Positions 41,339-50,394 of a stretch of 58,027 nt of DNA are shown in pieces (position 1 is the first letter of the stretch; each line of letters opens with the position of its first letter). The DNA comes from Acidisphaera sp. L21 (GTDB lineage: Bacteria; Pseudomonadota; Alphaproteobacteria; Acetobacterales; Acetobacteraceae). Location: contig NZ_LMUY01000023.1 in the NCBI RefSeq assembly GCF_009765685.1, positions 1 through 58,027 of the forward strand, read 5' to 3'. The notes beneath the pieces are model-generated. The model saw only the letters and a program-made list of their open reading frames with translations. It was not told the DNA's origin and ran no database searches. The position numbers were made by a program, and so were the translations under genes.

Positions 41339-42943
41339 ATGGACGCCGCCGTCGATGTGCCGGTTCGTAACCGCACGCTCATCACCATCTGCGCGATGGT
41401 GGCAACGCTCATGCAGGCGCTGGATTCCACCATCGCCAACGTAGCCTTGCCCTATATGCAAGGCAGCCTGTCCGCGACGTCGGACCAGATCACCTGGGTG
41501 CTGACGTCCTATATCGTCGCCGCCGCGATCATGACGGCGCCGGTAGGCTGGCTGGCGGCGCGGTTCGGCCGCAAGAACCTGTTCATGACCTGCCTGGTCG
41601 GGTTCACCATCGCCTCGATGCTGTGCGGCGTGGCGCAATCGTTGGAGCAAATGGTGCTGTTCCGCCTGCTGCAAGGCGTGTTTGGTGCAGCTTTGGTCCC
41701 GCTGTCGCAATCCACCATGCTGGACATCTACCCCCCGGCGCAACGTGGCTCCGCCATGGCGATCTGGGGCATGGGCGTCATGGTCGGCCCCATCCTCGGC
41801 CCAACCCTCGGTGGCTACCTGACCGAGCTGTACAACTGGCGTTGGGTATTCTACGTCAACCTGCCATTCGGCGTCCTCTCCGTCATCGGCATGGCGCTGT
41901 TCCTCCCGCGAACCGAGCAGCAATCCGGCATGAAATTCGACTGGCTCGGGTTCGCCGTCCTCGCGATCGGCATTGGCGGCTTGCAACTGATGCTCGACCG
42001 TGGCGAGACGAAGGACTGGTTCAGTTCCCGCGAAGTGGTGATCGAGGGCGTGCTCGCCGGGCTGGGGCTGTACCTATTCGTGGTCCACATGGCCACGGCG
42101 GAGCGGCCGTTCATTTCGCCGCTCGTGTTTCGCGATCGCAATCTCACCGTCAGCTTCGTCATCATGTTCTCGGTCGGCATGTTGCTGCTCGCCACATCCG
42201 CGCTGCTGGCGCCATGGCTGCAGACGCTGGGCAATTACCCGGTCGAAGCCGCAGGCCTTCTGCTCGCCCCCCGTGGCATCGGCACCATGGGCGCGATGAT
42301 GGTGGCTGGCCGGCTGTCCGGCCGCGTCGACCCGCGTAAACTGATGGCGTTCGGCATCGTGCTGATCTGCTATTCGCTCTGGACGATGACCGGGTGGACG
42401 CCCGACGCCTCCCAAACCAGCGTCGTGGTCAACACCATCATCCAGGGCGCTGGCATGGGCTTCGTCTTCATCCCGCTGCAGGTCGTGGCCTTCGCCACCT
42501 TGCCGGGTTCGGTGCGAACCGACGGCACCGCCTTGCTCAGCCTATTCCGCAACGTCGGCAGCGCCATCGGCGTCTCCGTTACTTCCACCATGCTGGCCCG
42601 CAACATCCAGGCGGTGCATGCAGATTTGGCCGGGCGCATCACTCCCTTCGATCGCGCATTGCAGGGCGGCGGAATGGTCCAGCAAATGCTGAACCCCACG
42701 CCCGGCATCGCGCCCCTCGTCGTGCCGGGCGGCATGGTAAGCAGCCAGGTGCTGAACATGCCAAACGGCAACGCCGTCATGCTGGATGGCATGCTCAACC
42801 ACCAGGCCGCGATCATCGCCTACCTCGACGATTTCAAACTGATGCTAATGGCCGCCGCGCCCTCTGTGCTGCTGCTCCTGCTGCTGCGCCGCCCCAGCCG
42901 TATGCTCGCGCTGCCGGCGGATGCGCACGCCGCGATGGATTAG
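41339..42943 (+). CDS. EmrB-type DHA2 family MFS multidrug exporter
   Basis: This 534-residue transporter has 14 hydrophobic segments, as expected for the DHA2 (EmrB/QacA) group. It has the motif LDSTIANVALPYMQG in helix 1, GWLAARFGRKNLFM between helices 2 and 3, and the antiporter motif GVFGAALVPLSQSTMLDIYPP. It exports drugs or toxic hydrophobic compounds across the inner membrane with proton exchange, working with the EmrA-type adaptor. It starts 8 bp after that gene. Its stop overlaps the convergent small gene at 42940. Confidence 0.94.
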   Translation: MDAAVDVPVRNRTLITICAMVATLMQALDSTIANVALPYMQGSLSATSDQITWVLTSYIVAAAIMTAPVGWLAARFGRKNLFMTCLVGFTIASMLCGVAQSLEQMVLFRLLQGVFGAALVPLSQSTMLDIYPPAQRGSAMAIWGMGVMVGPILGPTLGGYLTELYNWRWVFYVNLPFGVLSVIGMALFLPRTEQQSGMKFDWLGFAVLAIGIGGLQLMLDRGETKDWFSSREVVIEGVLAGLGLYLFVVHMATAERPFISPLVFRDRNLTVSFVIMFSVGMLLLATSALLAPWLQTLGNYPVEAAGLLLAPRGIGTMGAMMVAGRLSGRVDPRKLMAFGIVLICYSLWTMTGWTPDASQTSVVVNTIIQGAGMGFVFIPLQVVAFATLPGSVRTDGTALLSLFRNVGSAIGVSVTSTMLARNIQAVHADLAGRITPFDRALQGGGMVQQMLNPTPGIAPLVVPGGMVSSQVLNMPNGNAVMLDGMLNHQAAIIAYLDDFKLMLMAAAPSVLLLLLLRRPSRMLALPADAHAAMD

Positions 42944-43236
42944 ATGAATTGCCCCCGCAGAAATCCCAGTGCGGGCAGGGGGCGCCAGCGCTTCGGCAAA
43001 TCCGACCGGCGGATCGGCGCCACGCTATACCGCGGCACAGGATGCGTCGTGCCCAGTAACACAGTGCGGTAGGCCTGGACCTCTCGCTCCCGCCAATCTC
43101 GGTCGGCAAGCGCGCGGGCGCGGGATGGGAAGACCTCAGCCACGCGCCGTTGCGAGCCGAGCCAGGCGATCACCGCCCATAACGAATCCTCGCCGGTCGC
43201 GACCGGGCGTGGCGTTAACCCCAGCACCTCCGCCAT
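42940..43236 (-). CDS. Hypothetical protein, 98 aa
   Basis: This small soluble protein reads convincingly (MAEVLGLTPRPVATGEDSLWAVI, AWLGSQRRVAEVFPSRARALADRDWREREVQAYRTVLLG, ending GFLRGQFI). The start at ATG 43236 has a GAGGAGAG site about 9 nt upstream; a longer frame to 43311 is less likely. It resembles small lineage-specific proteins of Acetobacteraceae, but I do not recall a named family. Its end overlaps the EmrB gene by 4 bp on the opposite strand. Divergent from the DUF3445 gene. Confidence 0.55.
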   Translation of the reverse strand: MAEVLGLTPRPVATGEDSLWAVIAWLGSQRRVAEVFPSRARALADRDWREREVQAYRTVLLGTTHPVPRYSVAPIRRSDLPKRWRPLPALGFLRGQFI

Positions 43237-43338
43237 TCCGCGTATCTCTCCTCGTCGTGGCGCTTCGGCCAGAATAGCCGTCCTTGCGGGGACGCGCCAC
43301 CAGGATGACACTGGCGCCGCCGCTCTCCAGGATGTCCC

Positions 43339-44247
43339 GTGCCCGACGACCTGCCGCCTTTACCGCCCGAACATCTCTACCTGCCGTTCTCATCCGGGCC
43401 GTTCCGCATGGCGATGGGCCTGCAGGGCCGCGACCCCGACGAGTTGCTGGAGATCGACGAGCGCTACCCCGACGAAATGGCCGAACGCCGGGACCTTCTG
43501 GCCACACGCCACGCCGACGTTTTCGCCGCCGAACCCGGCTCCGGCTCCGCCCGTGCCGAGGTTTTGGCCATCGTCGCCAGCCTGCTACCCCGCCGCTACC
43601 CCAGCTGGTTCACCCGCGACGGCACTACCCTGCACAACGACCTGACGGGGGAGGCCTGGAATGTCGGCCACCCGGCGGTCGACCCGTTGGAACTCGCCGG
43701 CCGCATGGTGCAGGAAGATTTGTGCATCATCGATACCGCCGGGCCATCCCCGGTGCTGGCCGCCGCCATCCTCTGCGCCCCAAGCCGCTGGCGCCTGGCG
43801 GACAAGATCGGGCGCCCCCTGGCCGATGTGCACGGCCCGGTCCCGCTCTACGCCGACCGCCTCTCCACCGCCGTCGACCGCTTCATGAACGCCCTGCGTC
43901 CCGGCAAACTGGCGGAGCGGGTGAATTGGAGCGTCGTCGACGACCCGGCGTTGTTCCAGGTCGGCGGCAAGCACCGCACCGGCCACGACCCATCCATCAC
44001 GATCGACAACGCGGCCGAGCGGCTGTTCCTGCGGGTCGAACGGCAAACCCTCATCCGCCTGCCCGAGAGCGGCTCCGTGCTGTTCGCGATCCACGTCCAC
44101 AGCTACCCGATCGCCCGCGTCACCACCGTGCCCGGCGCCGCGGCGGACCTCGCCGCCGCGATCCGCGCCCTGCCGGAGGATTTTGGCCGCTACAAAAGCA
44201 TCCCTGTCTTCCGGGATGCCTTGCTCGGCTGTCTGGACGTCGCGTAG
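43339..44247 (+). CDS. DUF3445 protein (heme-dependent oxidative N-demethylase family)
   Basis: This 302-residue protein belongs to the DUF3445 family. In Pseudomonas, the dimethylamine monooxygenase (HODM) alpha subunit of this family carries a heme in a PAS-like fold and demethylates dimethylamine to methylamine. The visible pattern is LPFSSGPFRMAMGL at the N-terminus, the central DLCIIDTAG and CAPSRWRLADKIGRPL, and a His-rich HRTGHDP later. Whether the heme pocket is intact cannot be judged. Start GTG 43339 follows an AGGA. Other HODM subunits are not adjacent. Its proximity to the NtaA-type monooxygenase and an amine-type transporter suggests organic amine use. Confidence 0.85.
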   Translation: MPDDLPPLPPEHLYLPFSSGPFRMAMGLQGRDPDELLEIDERYPDEMAERRDLLATRHADVFAAEPGSGSARAEVLAIVASLLPRRYPSWFTRDGTTLHNDLTGEAWNVGHPAVDPLELAGRMVQEDLCIIDTAGPSPVLAAAILCAPSRWRLADKIGRPLADVHGPVPLYADRLSTAVDRFMNALRPGKLAERVNWSVVDDPALFQVGGKHRTGHDPSITIDNAAERLFLRVERQTLIRLPESGSVLFAIHVHSYPIARVTTVPGAAADLAAAIRALPEDFGRYKSIPVFRDALLGCLDVA

Positions 44248-44254
44248 CCCGGGC

Positions 44255-45565
44255 TCAGAACTCCAGCAGATTGTCGCGGAACTGCGCGTGGGCATACGCC
44301 GTGCGCGTCAACCCACGCTTCTGCAACGCCGGCACCAGTCCATCCGCGATCTCCGCCACGCTGCGCCGGCTGACATTGGGGAGCGAGAACAGGAACCCGT
44401 CGCCACCCACATGCTGCATCACCTCGCCCATCTGCGCTGCCACCGCATCGGGCGTCCCGACCAGTTCCACCGACTGCACCGTGCTCTCGAAATCCGACAT
44501 CGTCTGGCGCAGCGTGCGATTGCCAGCCCGGCGCTTGAACTCGTCCAGGCTCTGCTGGTGGCCGTTGGTGGTCAACTCGCCGATCGGCGTGTCCAGATCC
44601 ATCGCGCCAAAATCGATGTTGGTGATCTTGGAGAAGAACGCCAGCCGCGTATCGATCTTGCGCACCGCCCATTCCGCCCGATAGCGCTTCTTCAACTGCG
44701 CCTCCTCCTCCGTCTCGCCGAGGATGGGCGCTACCAGGAACAGCACCTTGCAATCATCGGGGTTGCGCCCCTGCGCCTTTGCCCGCGCCCGCAGATCGTC
44801 GCGATACGCCTTCATCGCCTCCGGCCCCCGCACCGCCGCAACGATGGTGTCGGCATACCGCGCCGCGAATTGGCGCCCCCGTGGCGATCCGCCCGCCTGC
44901 GCGATCACCGGCCGTCCCTGCGGCGCCGGGCCGGAGTTCAGTGGCCCCCGGCTGCGGTAATGCTGCCCTTCGAAATCGATGCTATGCACCTTGGCCGGGT
45001 CGACGAACACGCCGTTCGCCTCGTCATTGACGATGGCACCCGGCTCCCACGAGCCCCAAAGCCCGTTCACGACCGACATATACTCGTCCGCCATGTCGTA
45101 CCGGGTGTCGTGCTCCGGCAGCCCGTCGAAGCCGAAATTGCGTGCCGCTATGTCCGATGACCCGGTGACTGCATTCCAGCCGATTCGCCCATTCGATACC
45201 TGGTCCAACGTGGCCATCAGCCGCGCCAGCAGATAGGGCGGATAGGCGAACGTTGCGAAGGTCGGCACGATGCCGATGCGGGACGTCGCCTGCGTCAGGA
45301 TGGTGGCGACCACCGATGGGTCCTGCCGTGGCACCGCCAGCGCATTGCGCAAATAGATGTCGCGGGAGGCGCCGTAGCTTTCCCCGACATAGGACGAGTC
45401 CTCGATCAACATGTAATCCAGGCAGGCGCGTTCCAGCGCGCGCGCGACGTCGACGACCAGGTCCGGCGCCATCCAGTCCCTGCCGATCGCGCCTGTCCAC
45501 GGCTCCCCCCAGGCCTGGGCGCTGGAGCCCTGGAAGAACCAGCCGAGATGGAAACGGTTGGGCAT
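44255..45565 (-). CDS. NtaA/SnaA/DszA-type flavin monooxygenase
   Basis: This 436-residue LLM-class flavin-dependent monooxygenase is full length for the NtaA/DszA/SnaA group: HLGWFFQGSS near the N-terminus, IEDSSYVGES, RIGWNAVTGSS, and later IAQAGGSPRGRQFAA. These enzymes use reduced flavin from a separate reductase to cleave C-N or C-S bonds in chelators such as nitrilotriacetate. The flavin reductase at 24168 is far away and is the only candidate partner in the window, which is speculation. It is divergent from the ABC importer and may be controlled with it. Confidence 0.9.
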   Translation of the reverse strand: MPNRFHLGWFFQGSSAQAWGEPWTGAIGRDWMAPDLVVDVARALERACLDYMLIEDSSYVGESYGASRDIYLRNALAVPRQDPSVVATILTQATSRIGIVPTFATFAYPPYLLARLMATLDQVSNGRIGWNAVTGSSDIAARNFGFDGLPEHDTRYDMADEYMSVVNGLWGSWEPGAIVNDEANGVFVDPAKVHSIDFEGQHYRSRGPLNSGPAPQGRPVIAQAGGSPRGRQFAARYADTIVAAVRGPEAMKAYRDDLRARAKAQGRNPDDCKVLFLVAPILGETEEEAQLKKRYRAEWAVRKIDTRLAFFSKITNIDFGAMDLDTPIGELTTNGHQQSLDEFKRRAGNRTLRQTMSDFESTVQSVELVGTPDAVAAQMGEVMQHVGGDGFLFSLPNVSRRSVAEIADGLVPALQKRGLTRTAYAHAQFRDNLLEF

Positions 45566-45647
45566 GCGCCTGTGTCATCCTGTTGTCGTCGGGGGCAGGG
45601 CAGGCAAGCTTTGTACCAGTGGCATCACGCTTGCTTGTTCGCGGCCC

Positions 45648-46730
45648 ATGACCGCGCACGTATTAGAAGCCGATCGTCTGTGCAAACGCTACGGCACCGT
45701 CGCGGCGTTGGACGACGTATCGCTGCGCGTCGGCGGCGGTCGCTTCGTCACCCTGTTAGGCCCGAGCGGGTCGGGCAAGACCACGCTGCTGATGGCGATT
45801 GCCGGCTTCGTGCAGCCCGACAGCGGGTCGCTGACGCTGGACGGCGCGCCGATTGGGCATTTGGCGCCTGAAAAGCGCAATTTCGGCATGGTGTTCCAGG
45901 GATACGCCCTGTTCCCCCATCTGACCGTGGCCGAGAACGTTGCCTTTCCCCTGCAGATCCGCCGCGTCGGCAAGGCCGAAACGACCGAACGGGTGAAGGC
46001 CGCGTTGGACCTGGTGCAACTCGGCCACCTGGCCTTCCGCATGCCGAAACAACTCTCCGGCGGACAGCAACAGCGCGTGGCGCTGGCGCGCGCCCTGGTG
46101 TTCCGCCCCAACCTGCTGCTGCTGGACGAGCCACTTTCCGCTTTGGACAAGACCCTGCGGCTCAGCATGCAGGACGAATTGCGCGACTTGCATGGCCGGG
46201 TCGGGCTGTCCTTCGTCTTCGTCACCCACGACCAGGGGGAAGCGCTGGCGATGTCCGATGACGTCGCCATCATGCGCGGCGGCCGCCTGGTGCAAATCGG
46301 CAGCCCGGCCGAACTCTACGAGCGGCCGGCCAACCGCTTCGTCGCCGGCTTTCTCGGCCGCAGCAATTTCTGGCAGGGCCGTGTCGCGGCGCAGGATGCT
46401 GCCGGGTTCACCTACATGGCCGGTGGGCACCGTCTGCACCAGGCAGGAAAACCGCCAGGCCCCGCTGTGCTGGTGTCTCTGCGCCCAGAAAAGCTGATGG
46501 TGCTGGAGGGTGCCGGCGGCCCGGCCAACCAGGTGTCCGGCACCATCGCGACCGCCAGTTATGGCGGCGATTCCTGGCTGGTTCAGTTGGATGTGGACGG
46601 GTTGGGCCGCATGCAGGCGATGCTACCCACCTGGCGCCGCACCCCGCCGCACATGGGTGAGGCGATCCGCATCGGCTGGGACGCCGATGCCAGCGTAATC
46701 ATCGACGATAGTGAAGGGGACACGGCATGA
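45648..46730 (+). CDS. ABC transporter ATP-binding protein (PotA/FbpC-like)
   Basis: This 360-residue importer ATPase has Walker A GPSGSGKT (residues 38-45), the ABC signature LSGGQQQRVALARA, Walker B LLLLDEP, the H-loop THDQGEAL and a C-terminal TOBE-type regulatory domain (residues about 245-360). It would energise the two permeases downstream. The family includes PotA (spermidine/putrescine), FbpC and related organic-ion importers. The start at ATG 45648 is supported by comparison with the family N-terminus; an upstream extension is rejected. It overlaps the receptor gene by 4 bp (ATGA). Confidence 0.92.
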   Translation: MTAHVLEADRLCKRYGTVAALDDVSLRVGGGRFVTLLGPSGSGKTTLLMAIAGFVQPDSGSLTLDGAPIGHLAPEKRNFGMVFQGYALFPHLTVAENVAFPLQIRRVGKAETTERVKAALDLVQLGHLAFRMPKQLSGGQQQRVALARALVFRPNLLLLDEPLSALDKTLRLSMQDELRDLHGRVGLSFVFVTHDQGEALAMSDDVAIMRGGRLVQIGSPAELYERPANRFVAGFLGRSNFWQGRVAAQDAAGFTYMAGGHRLHQAGKPPGPAVLVSLRPEKLMVLEGAGGPANQVSGTIATASYGGDSWLVQLDVDGLGRMQAMLPTWRRTPPHMGEAIRIGWDADASVIIDDSEGDTA

Positions 46731-47782
46731 CACAGGAATTCGGTGACGACCTTCGGCTGCTCGGCCGGCGCGGGCTGCTGGGCGGCGTGGCAGCGGCGTC
46801 CTTCGCCCCCAGCCTGGTCCGCGCCGCCGTGCCGGAGGTGGTGATGTGCAACTGGGGCGGCGACGCGATGAAGGCGTTCAACGACGCCTTCGTCGGCCCC
46901 TACGCAACCTCCACCGGTGGCAAGCTCGTGCTGGACGGCAGCGGCCCGACCAACGGCAAGATCCGCGCGATGGTGGAGGCGAAGAACGTCTCCTGGGATC
47001 TATGCGACAGCGGCGTCACCGGGCTGGCCGAATTGGCCACCCGCAACCTGCTGGCCCCGATCGACTACACCGTCGTGGACAAATCGAAGGTCGAGCCCGC
47101 TTTCGCCTACGAATACGGTGTCTGCAACTACATGTTCAGCAGCGTCATGGCCTGGGACACCACCCGGGTGAAGGGCACGCCGACCATGGCGGATTTCTTC
47201 GACCTGAAGAAAATTCCCGGCAAGCGCATGATCCGCAAGGACAGCCAGGCCATGATCGAAATGGCCCTAGTGGCCGACGGCGTCCCCATCGACAAGCTGT
47301 ATCCGATGGACGTGGATCGGGCGATCGCCAAGTTCCAGACCATCAAAGACTCGATCCTCACCTGGGACACGGGTGCGCAGAGCCAATCCCTGCTACGCGA
47401 CGGCGAGGTGTCGATGGGCTGGCTATGGCACACCCGCGCCACGCTGCTGAAGCGCGAGCCGAACAGCAAGATCGACTGGAACTTCACCGGCGGCGTGCTG
47501 CAACCCGGCCTGTGGGTCGTGCCGAAGGGTAACCCGGCGGGCAAGCAGGCCATGATGGCCATCGCCTCCATGCAGGACCCGGCCAACCAGGTGAAGCTGC
47601 TCTCCGCGCTGGGCAACGGCCCCGCCAACCCGAAGGCCGCGCCGCTGGTGCCGGAGGATCTGCGCTCGATCGACCCGGGTTATCCCTCGAACGCCGCAGT
47701 CCAGTCGCTGATCAACGCCGATTGGTATCACGACAATCACGGCAAGACCTTCAAGCGCTTCCTGGATTTCCTGTCCGCATAG
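46727..47782 (+). CDS. Periplasmic solute-binding protein (PotD-like, family 1/6)
   Basis: This 351-residue receptor has a Tat-like signal sequence (LLGRRGLLGGVAAASFAPSLVRA) before a mature bilobal domain (VVMCNWGGDAMKAFNDAFVGPYATSTG, WDTTRVKGTPTMADFFDL). The pattern matches PotD/iron/organic-acid receptors. The twin-Arg suggests folded export. The ligand is unknown but polyamine, amine or chelate is plausible. It follows the ATPase gene with a 4-bp overlap and precedes the first permease by 10 bp. Confidence 0.9.
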   Translation: MTQEFGDDLRLLGRRGLLGGVAAASFAPSLVRAAVPEVVMCNWGGDAMKAFNDAFVGPYATSTGGKLVLDGSGPTNGKIRAMVEAKNVSWDLCDSGVTGLAELATRNLLAPIDYTVVDKSKVEPAFAYEYGVCNYMFSSVMAWDTTRVKGTPTMADFFDLKKIPGKRMIRKDSQAMIEMALVADGVPIDKLYPMDVDRAIAKFQTIKDSILTWDTGAQSQSLLRDGEVSMGWLWHTRATLLKREPNSKIDWNFTGGVLQPGLWVVPKGNPAGKQAMMAIASMQDPANQVKLLSALGNGPANPKAAPLVPEDLRSIDPGYPSNAAVQSLINADWYHDNHGKTFKRFLDFLSA

Positions 47783-47792
47783 GCCAACCGGC

Positions 47793-48620
47793 ATGAACTC
47801 CGGCGCCTACCGCTGGTTCCCCATCCCCGCGCTGCTGTTGTTGGTGCTGGCCTATCTGGTGCCGCTGTCGCAAGTGCTGATGATCTCGGTCACCGATCCG
47901 GAGTTGGGGTTGGGGAACTACGCGCTGCTCGTCACCAGCCCCTCCATCGCGCGGGTGCTGGCGACCACGGCGCGCATCTGCGTCATCACCGCGACCGCCG
48001 CGCTCGTGCTTGGCTACGTCGTCGCCTATTGCATGACCCAGGCGCGCCCGGCGGTGCGGCGGCTGATGCTGGTGGGCGTGCTGCTGCCGCTATGGGTGTC
48101 CGTGCTCGCCCGCTCCTTCGCCTGGGTGACGCTGCTGCGGCGGGAGGGGGTGGTGAACAGTGTGCTGATGGGCGCCGGGCTCATCCAGTCACCCCTACCG
48201 CTGATGTGGAACGAGTTCGGCGTGTCCGTCGGCATGATCCACACCATGCTGCCCTACGCCATCCTCCCCATGGCCAGCCACATGCGCGGCCTCGACCCCG
48301 CGCTGATGGCCGCCGCCCGCGGCATGGGCGCAAGCCGTGCCCAAGCCTTCCGCCGGGTCTTCCTGCCACTGAGCCTACCCGGCGTCATCGGGGCCGGCGT
48401 GTTGGTGCTGATCTTCTCGCTGGGCTTCTACGTCACGCCCGTTCTGCTGGGCGGCGGCCGGGTTCGGATGGTGGCCGAGTATATCAGCCTACAGATCCAG
48501 GAATTGCTGCAATGGGGCACCGGCACGATGCTGGCGACGGCCTTGATCGCGGCGATCGGCCTGCTGCTCTTCCTGCTGTCCCGCGCCGTCGGGCTGCGGG
48601 CCTTGTCCGGCGCACGCTGA
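47793..48620 (+). CDS. ABC transporter permease (PotB-like)
   Basis: This 275-residue inner-membrane permease has about six transmembrane helices and the ABC EAA loop (MAAARGMGASRAQAFRRVFLPLSLPG). It pairs with the PotC-like permease to form the channel. Its stop codon begins the 17-bp repeat array (48617-48664), in which the stop and the next start overlap. Confidence 0.92.
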   Translation: MNSGAYRWFPIPALLLLVLAYLVPLSQVLMISVTDPELGLGNYALLVTSPSIARVLATTARICVITATAALVLGYVVAYCMTQARPAVRRLMLVGVLLPLWVSVLARSFAWVTLLRREGVVNSVLMGAGLIQSPLPLMWNEFGVSVGMIHTMLPYAILPMASHMRGLDPALMAAARGMGASRAQAFRRVFLPLSLPGVIGAGVLVLIFSLGFYVTPVLLGGGRVRMVAEYISLQIQELLQWGTGTMLATALIAAIGLLLFLLSRAVGLRALSGAR

Positions 48621-48664
48621 TGGAAGGGCCCTACTGATGGAAGGACCCTACTGATGGAAGGACC
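48617..48664 (+). repeat. Triplicated 17-bp stop-start repeat encoding two MEGPY mini-ORFs
   Basis: The unit CTGATGGAAGGACCCTA (first copy with G for A) occurs at 48617, 48634 and, partially, 48651. Each copy contains TGATG, a stop overlapping a start. Reading through: the PotB-like stop overlaps ATG 48620 (MEGPY stop), which overlaps ATG 48637 (MEGPY stop), which overlaps ATG 48654, the start of the PotC-like gene. A likely product of replication slippage. Confidence 0.85.
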
Positions 48665-49436
48665 GGGCCGTGGCATTCGCGGCACCGCCTGGACGGTGAT
48701 CCTGTTCCTATTGCTGCCCCTGGCCGTGGTTCTGCCGGTCTCGCTCACCGATCAACCGTACCTCTCCCTGCCGCTGCACACGCTCAGCCTGCAATACTAC
48801 GCCAACCTGCTGCATTCGGCGGACTGGCAATCGTCGATCCTACAAAGCCTGCTGGTCGCTTGCGTCTCGGCGGGGATCGCCGTGATCCTGGGCACGCTTT
48901 GCGCCATCGGCTGCTGGCGAATGGGCGATCACTGGGCCAAGGCGATCCAGGCGCTGATGCTGATCCCCATCGTGGTGCCCACCATCGTCTACGCGCTGGG
49001 CCTCTATCGCTTCTACGCCCAGCTCGGGCTGCTCGACACGCTGCTGGGCATCATCCTGGCCCATGCCGTCACCGCGATTCCCTATGTGGTCGTCATCGTC
49101 TCCACCGGCCTGTCCGGCGTAGACGCCAGGCTAGAGCAGGCGGCCCGCTCCCTCGGCGCCGGCCCCATCGTCGCCATGCGCCGCGTCTTGCTGCCGCTGC
49201 TGCGCCCGGCGATGCTGTCCGGCGGCTTGTTCGCCTTTGTCCATAGCTGGGACGAGCTGGTCATCGTGCTGTTCATTGCCGGCCGCCGGGTCTTCACCCT
49301 GCCGCGCCGCATGTGGGACGGTATCAACGACAAGCTCGACCCAACCCTGGCCGCCGTCGCGGTGTTGCTGGTGATACTCAGCGCGGCGCTGCTGTTCCTG
49401 GACCTATGGCTGCGCGCCCGGCGGGAGCAAACCTAA
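48654..49436 (+). CDS. ABC transporter permease (PotC-like)
   Basis: This 260-residue permease has about six transmembrane helices with the EAA loop (LEQAARSLGAGPIVAMRRVLLPLLRPA). It is the last gene of the importer operon. Its start is the third of three near-identical TGATG junctions, so ribosomes that terminate on the mini-ORFs could re-initiate here. The start MEGPG is conserved with the leader peptides in the first four residues. Confidence 0.92.
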   Translation: MEGPGRGIRGTAWTVILFLLLPLAVVLPVSLTDQPYLSLPLHTLSLQYYANLLHSADWQSSILQSLLVACVSAGIAVILGTLCAIGCWRMGDHWAKAIQALMLIPIVVPTIVYALGLYRFYAQLGLLDTLLGIILAHAVTAIPYVVVIVSTGLSGVDARLEQAARSLGAGPIVAMRRVLLPLLRPAMLSGGLFAFVHSWDELVIVLFIAGRRVFTLPRRMWDGINDKLDPTLAAVAVLLVILSAALLFLDLWLRARREQT

Positions 49437-49542
49437 CCGCCGGTTGGCCTTTCGCGGAAACTTGAGCTATCTGCCTGCCGGGTTGCAGCCTGCCTGGGGG
49501 CATCCCCGACCCGGCAGGGCCTGCTTTCGAAGGGATAGACCG

Positions 49543-50385
49543 CTGAGCGAATCGGATCTGAGTCTCGTCGGCGACCTGGGCTCGCCCACCGCGTTCGGCT
49601 ACCGGCAGATGCTGGCGCGCCGCGACATGGCAGGCGCGGCTTCCATGTGGAAGCTCATCGCCACGCTGAGCTGGCTAGATATCAAGCTCCGCTACCGCGG
49701 CTCCATCCTCGGCCCGTTCTGGGTCACGATGTCGACGGGCGTCATGGTGGCGGCGCTCGGCCTGGTCTACTCGACCCTGTTCGACCAGGACATGCACGAC
49801 TACCTGCCATATTTGTCGCTATCGCTGGTCTTCTGGACCGCGATGTCCCTCGTCGTAACCGACGCCTGCACCACCTTCACCCAGGCGGAGGGCATGATCC
49901 GCTCGATGCGGATGCCATTCAGTGTGCATATCTGGCGAGTGATGACGCGCAACTTCCTGTTGTTGCTGCACAATCTCATCATCGTGGTGCTCGTTTTCGC
50001 GATCTACGACACCTGGCCGGGCTGGAATGCGCTATGGGCCATCCCGGGCCTGCTCGTCTGGCTGGTCGACGGGGTCGCCGCCTGCATGCTGCTCGGCGCC
50101 ATCTGCGCGCGTTTCCGCGATATCCCGCAAATCGTCGGCAGCATCATGCAGATCGCCTTCTACGCCACCCCGATCGTCTGGAAGGTCGATCAGATCCGGG
50201 AGGGCGCGCGCTTCATGCCGCTCAACCCCGTCTACGTGATTCTGGAGATCGTGCGCGGCCCGCTCTACGGCACCCCCCCCAGCGGCGTGGTCTGGACCAG
50301 CGCCCTCGTATTCAGCGTCGCGCTAGTGATCGTGGCGTGGCTGATGTTCGCACGCGTTCGCGGGCGACTGGCCTTTTGGGTCTAG
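49543..50385 (+). CDS. ABC-2 type polysaccharide-export permease
   Basis: This permease of the Wzm/KpsM/TagG type has about six transmembrane helices, with the N-terminal amphipathic WLDIKLRYRGSILGPFWVTMS and the later MRMPFSVHIWRVMTRNFLLLLHNL and PLNPVYVILEIVRGPLYG motifs. It would move a lipid-linked sugar polymer across the inner membrane together with an ATPase. No ATPase gene is adjacent. The start is uncertain: a GAAGGGA ribosome site lies 8 nt before CTG 49543 (280 residues), while ATG 49609 is a shorter and TTG 49444 a longer option. Confidence 0.82.
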   Translation: MSESDLSLVGDLGSPTAFGYRQMLARRDMAGAASMWKLIATLSWLDIKLRYRGSILGPFWVTMSTGVMVAALGLVYSTLFDQDMHDYLPYLSLSLVFWTAMSLVVTDACTTFTQAEGMIRSMRMPFSVHIWRVMTRNFLLLLHNLIIVVLVFAIYDTWPGWNALWAIPGLLVWLVDGVAACMLLGAICARFRDIPQIVGSIMQIAFYATPIVWKVDQIREGARFMPLNPVYVILEIVRGPLYGTPPSGVVWTSALVFSVALVIVAWLMFARVRGRLAFWV

Positions 50386-50394
50386 GCCCGCCGC

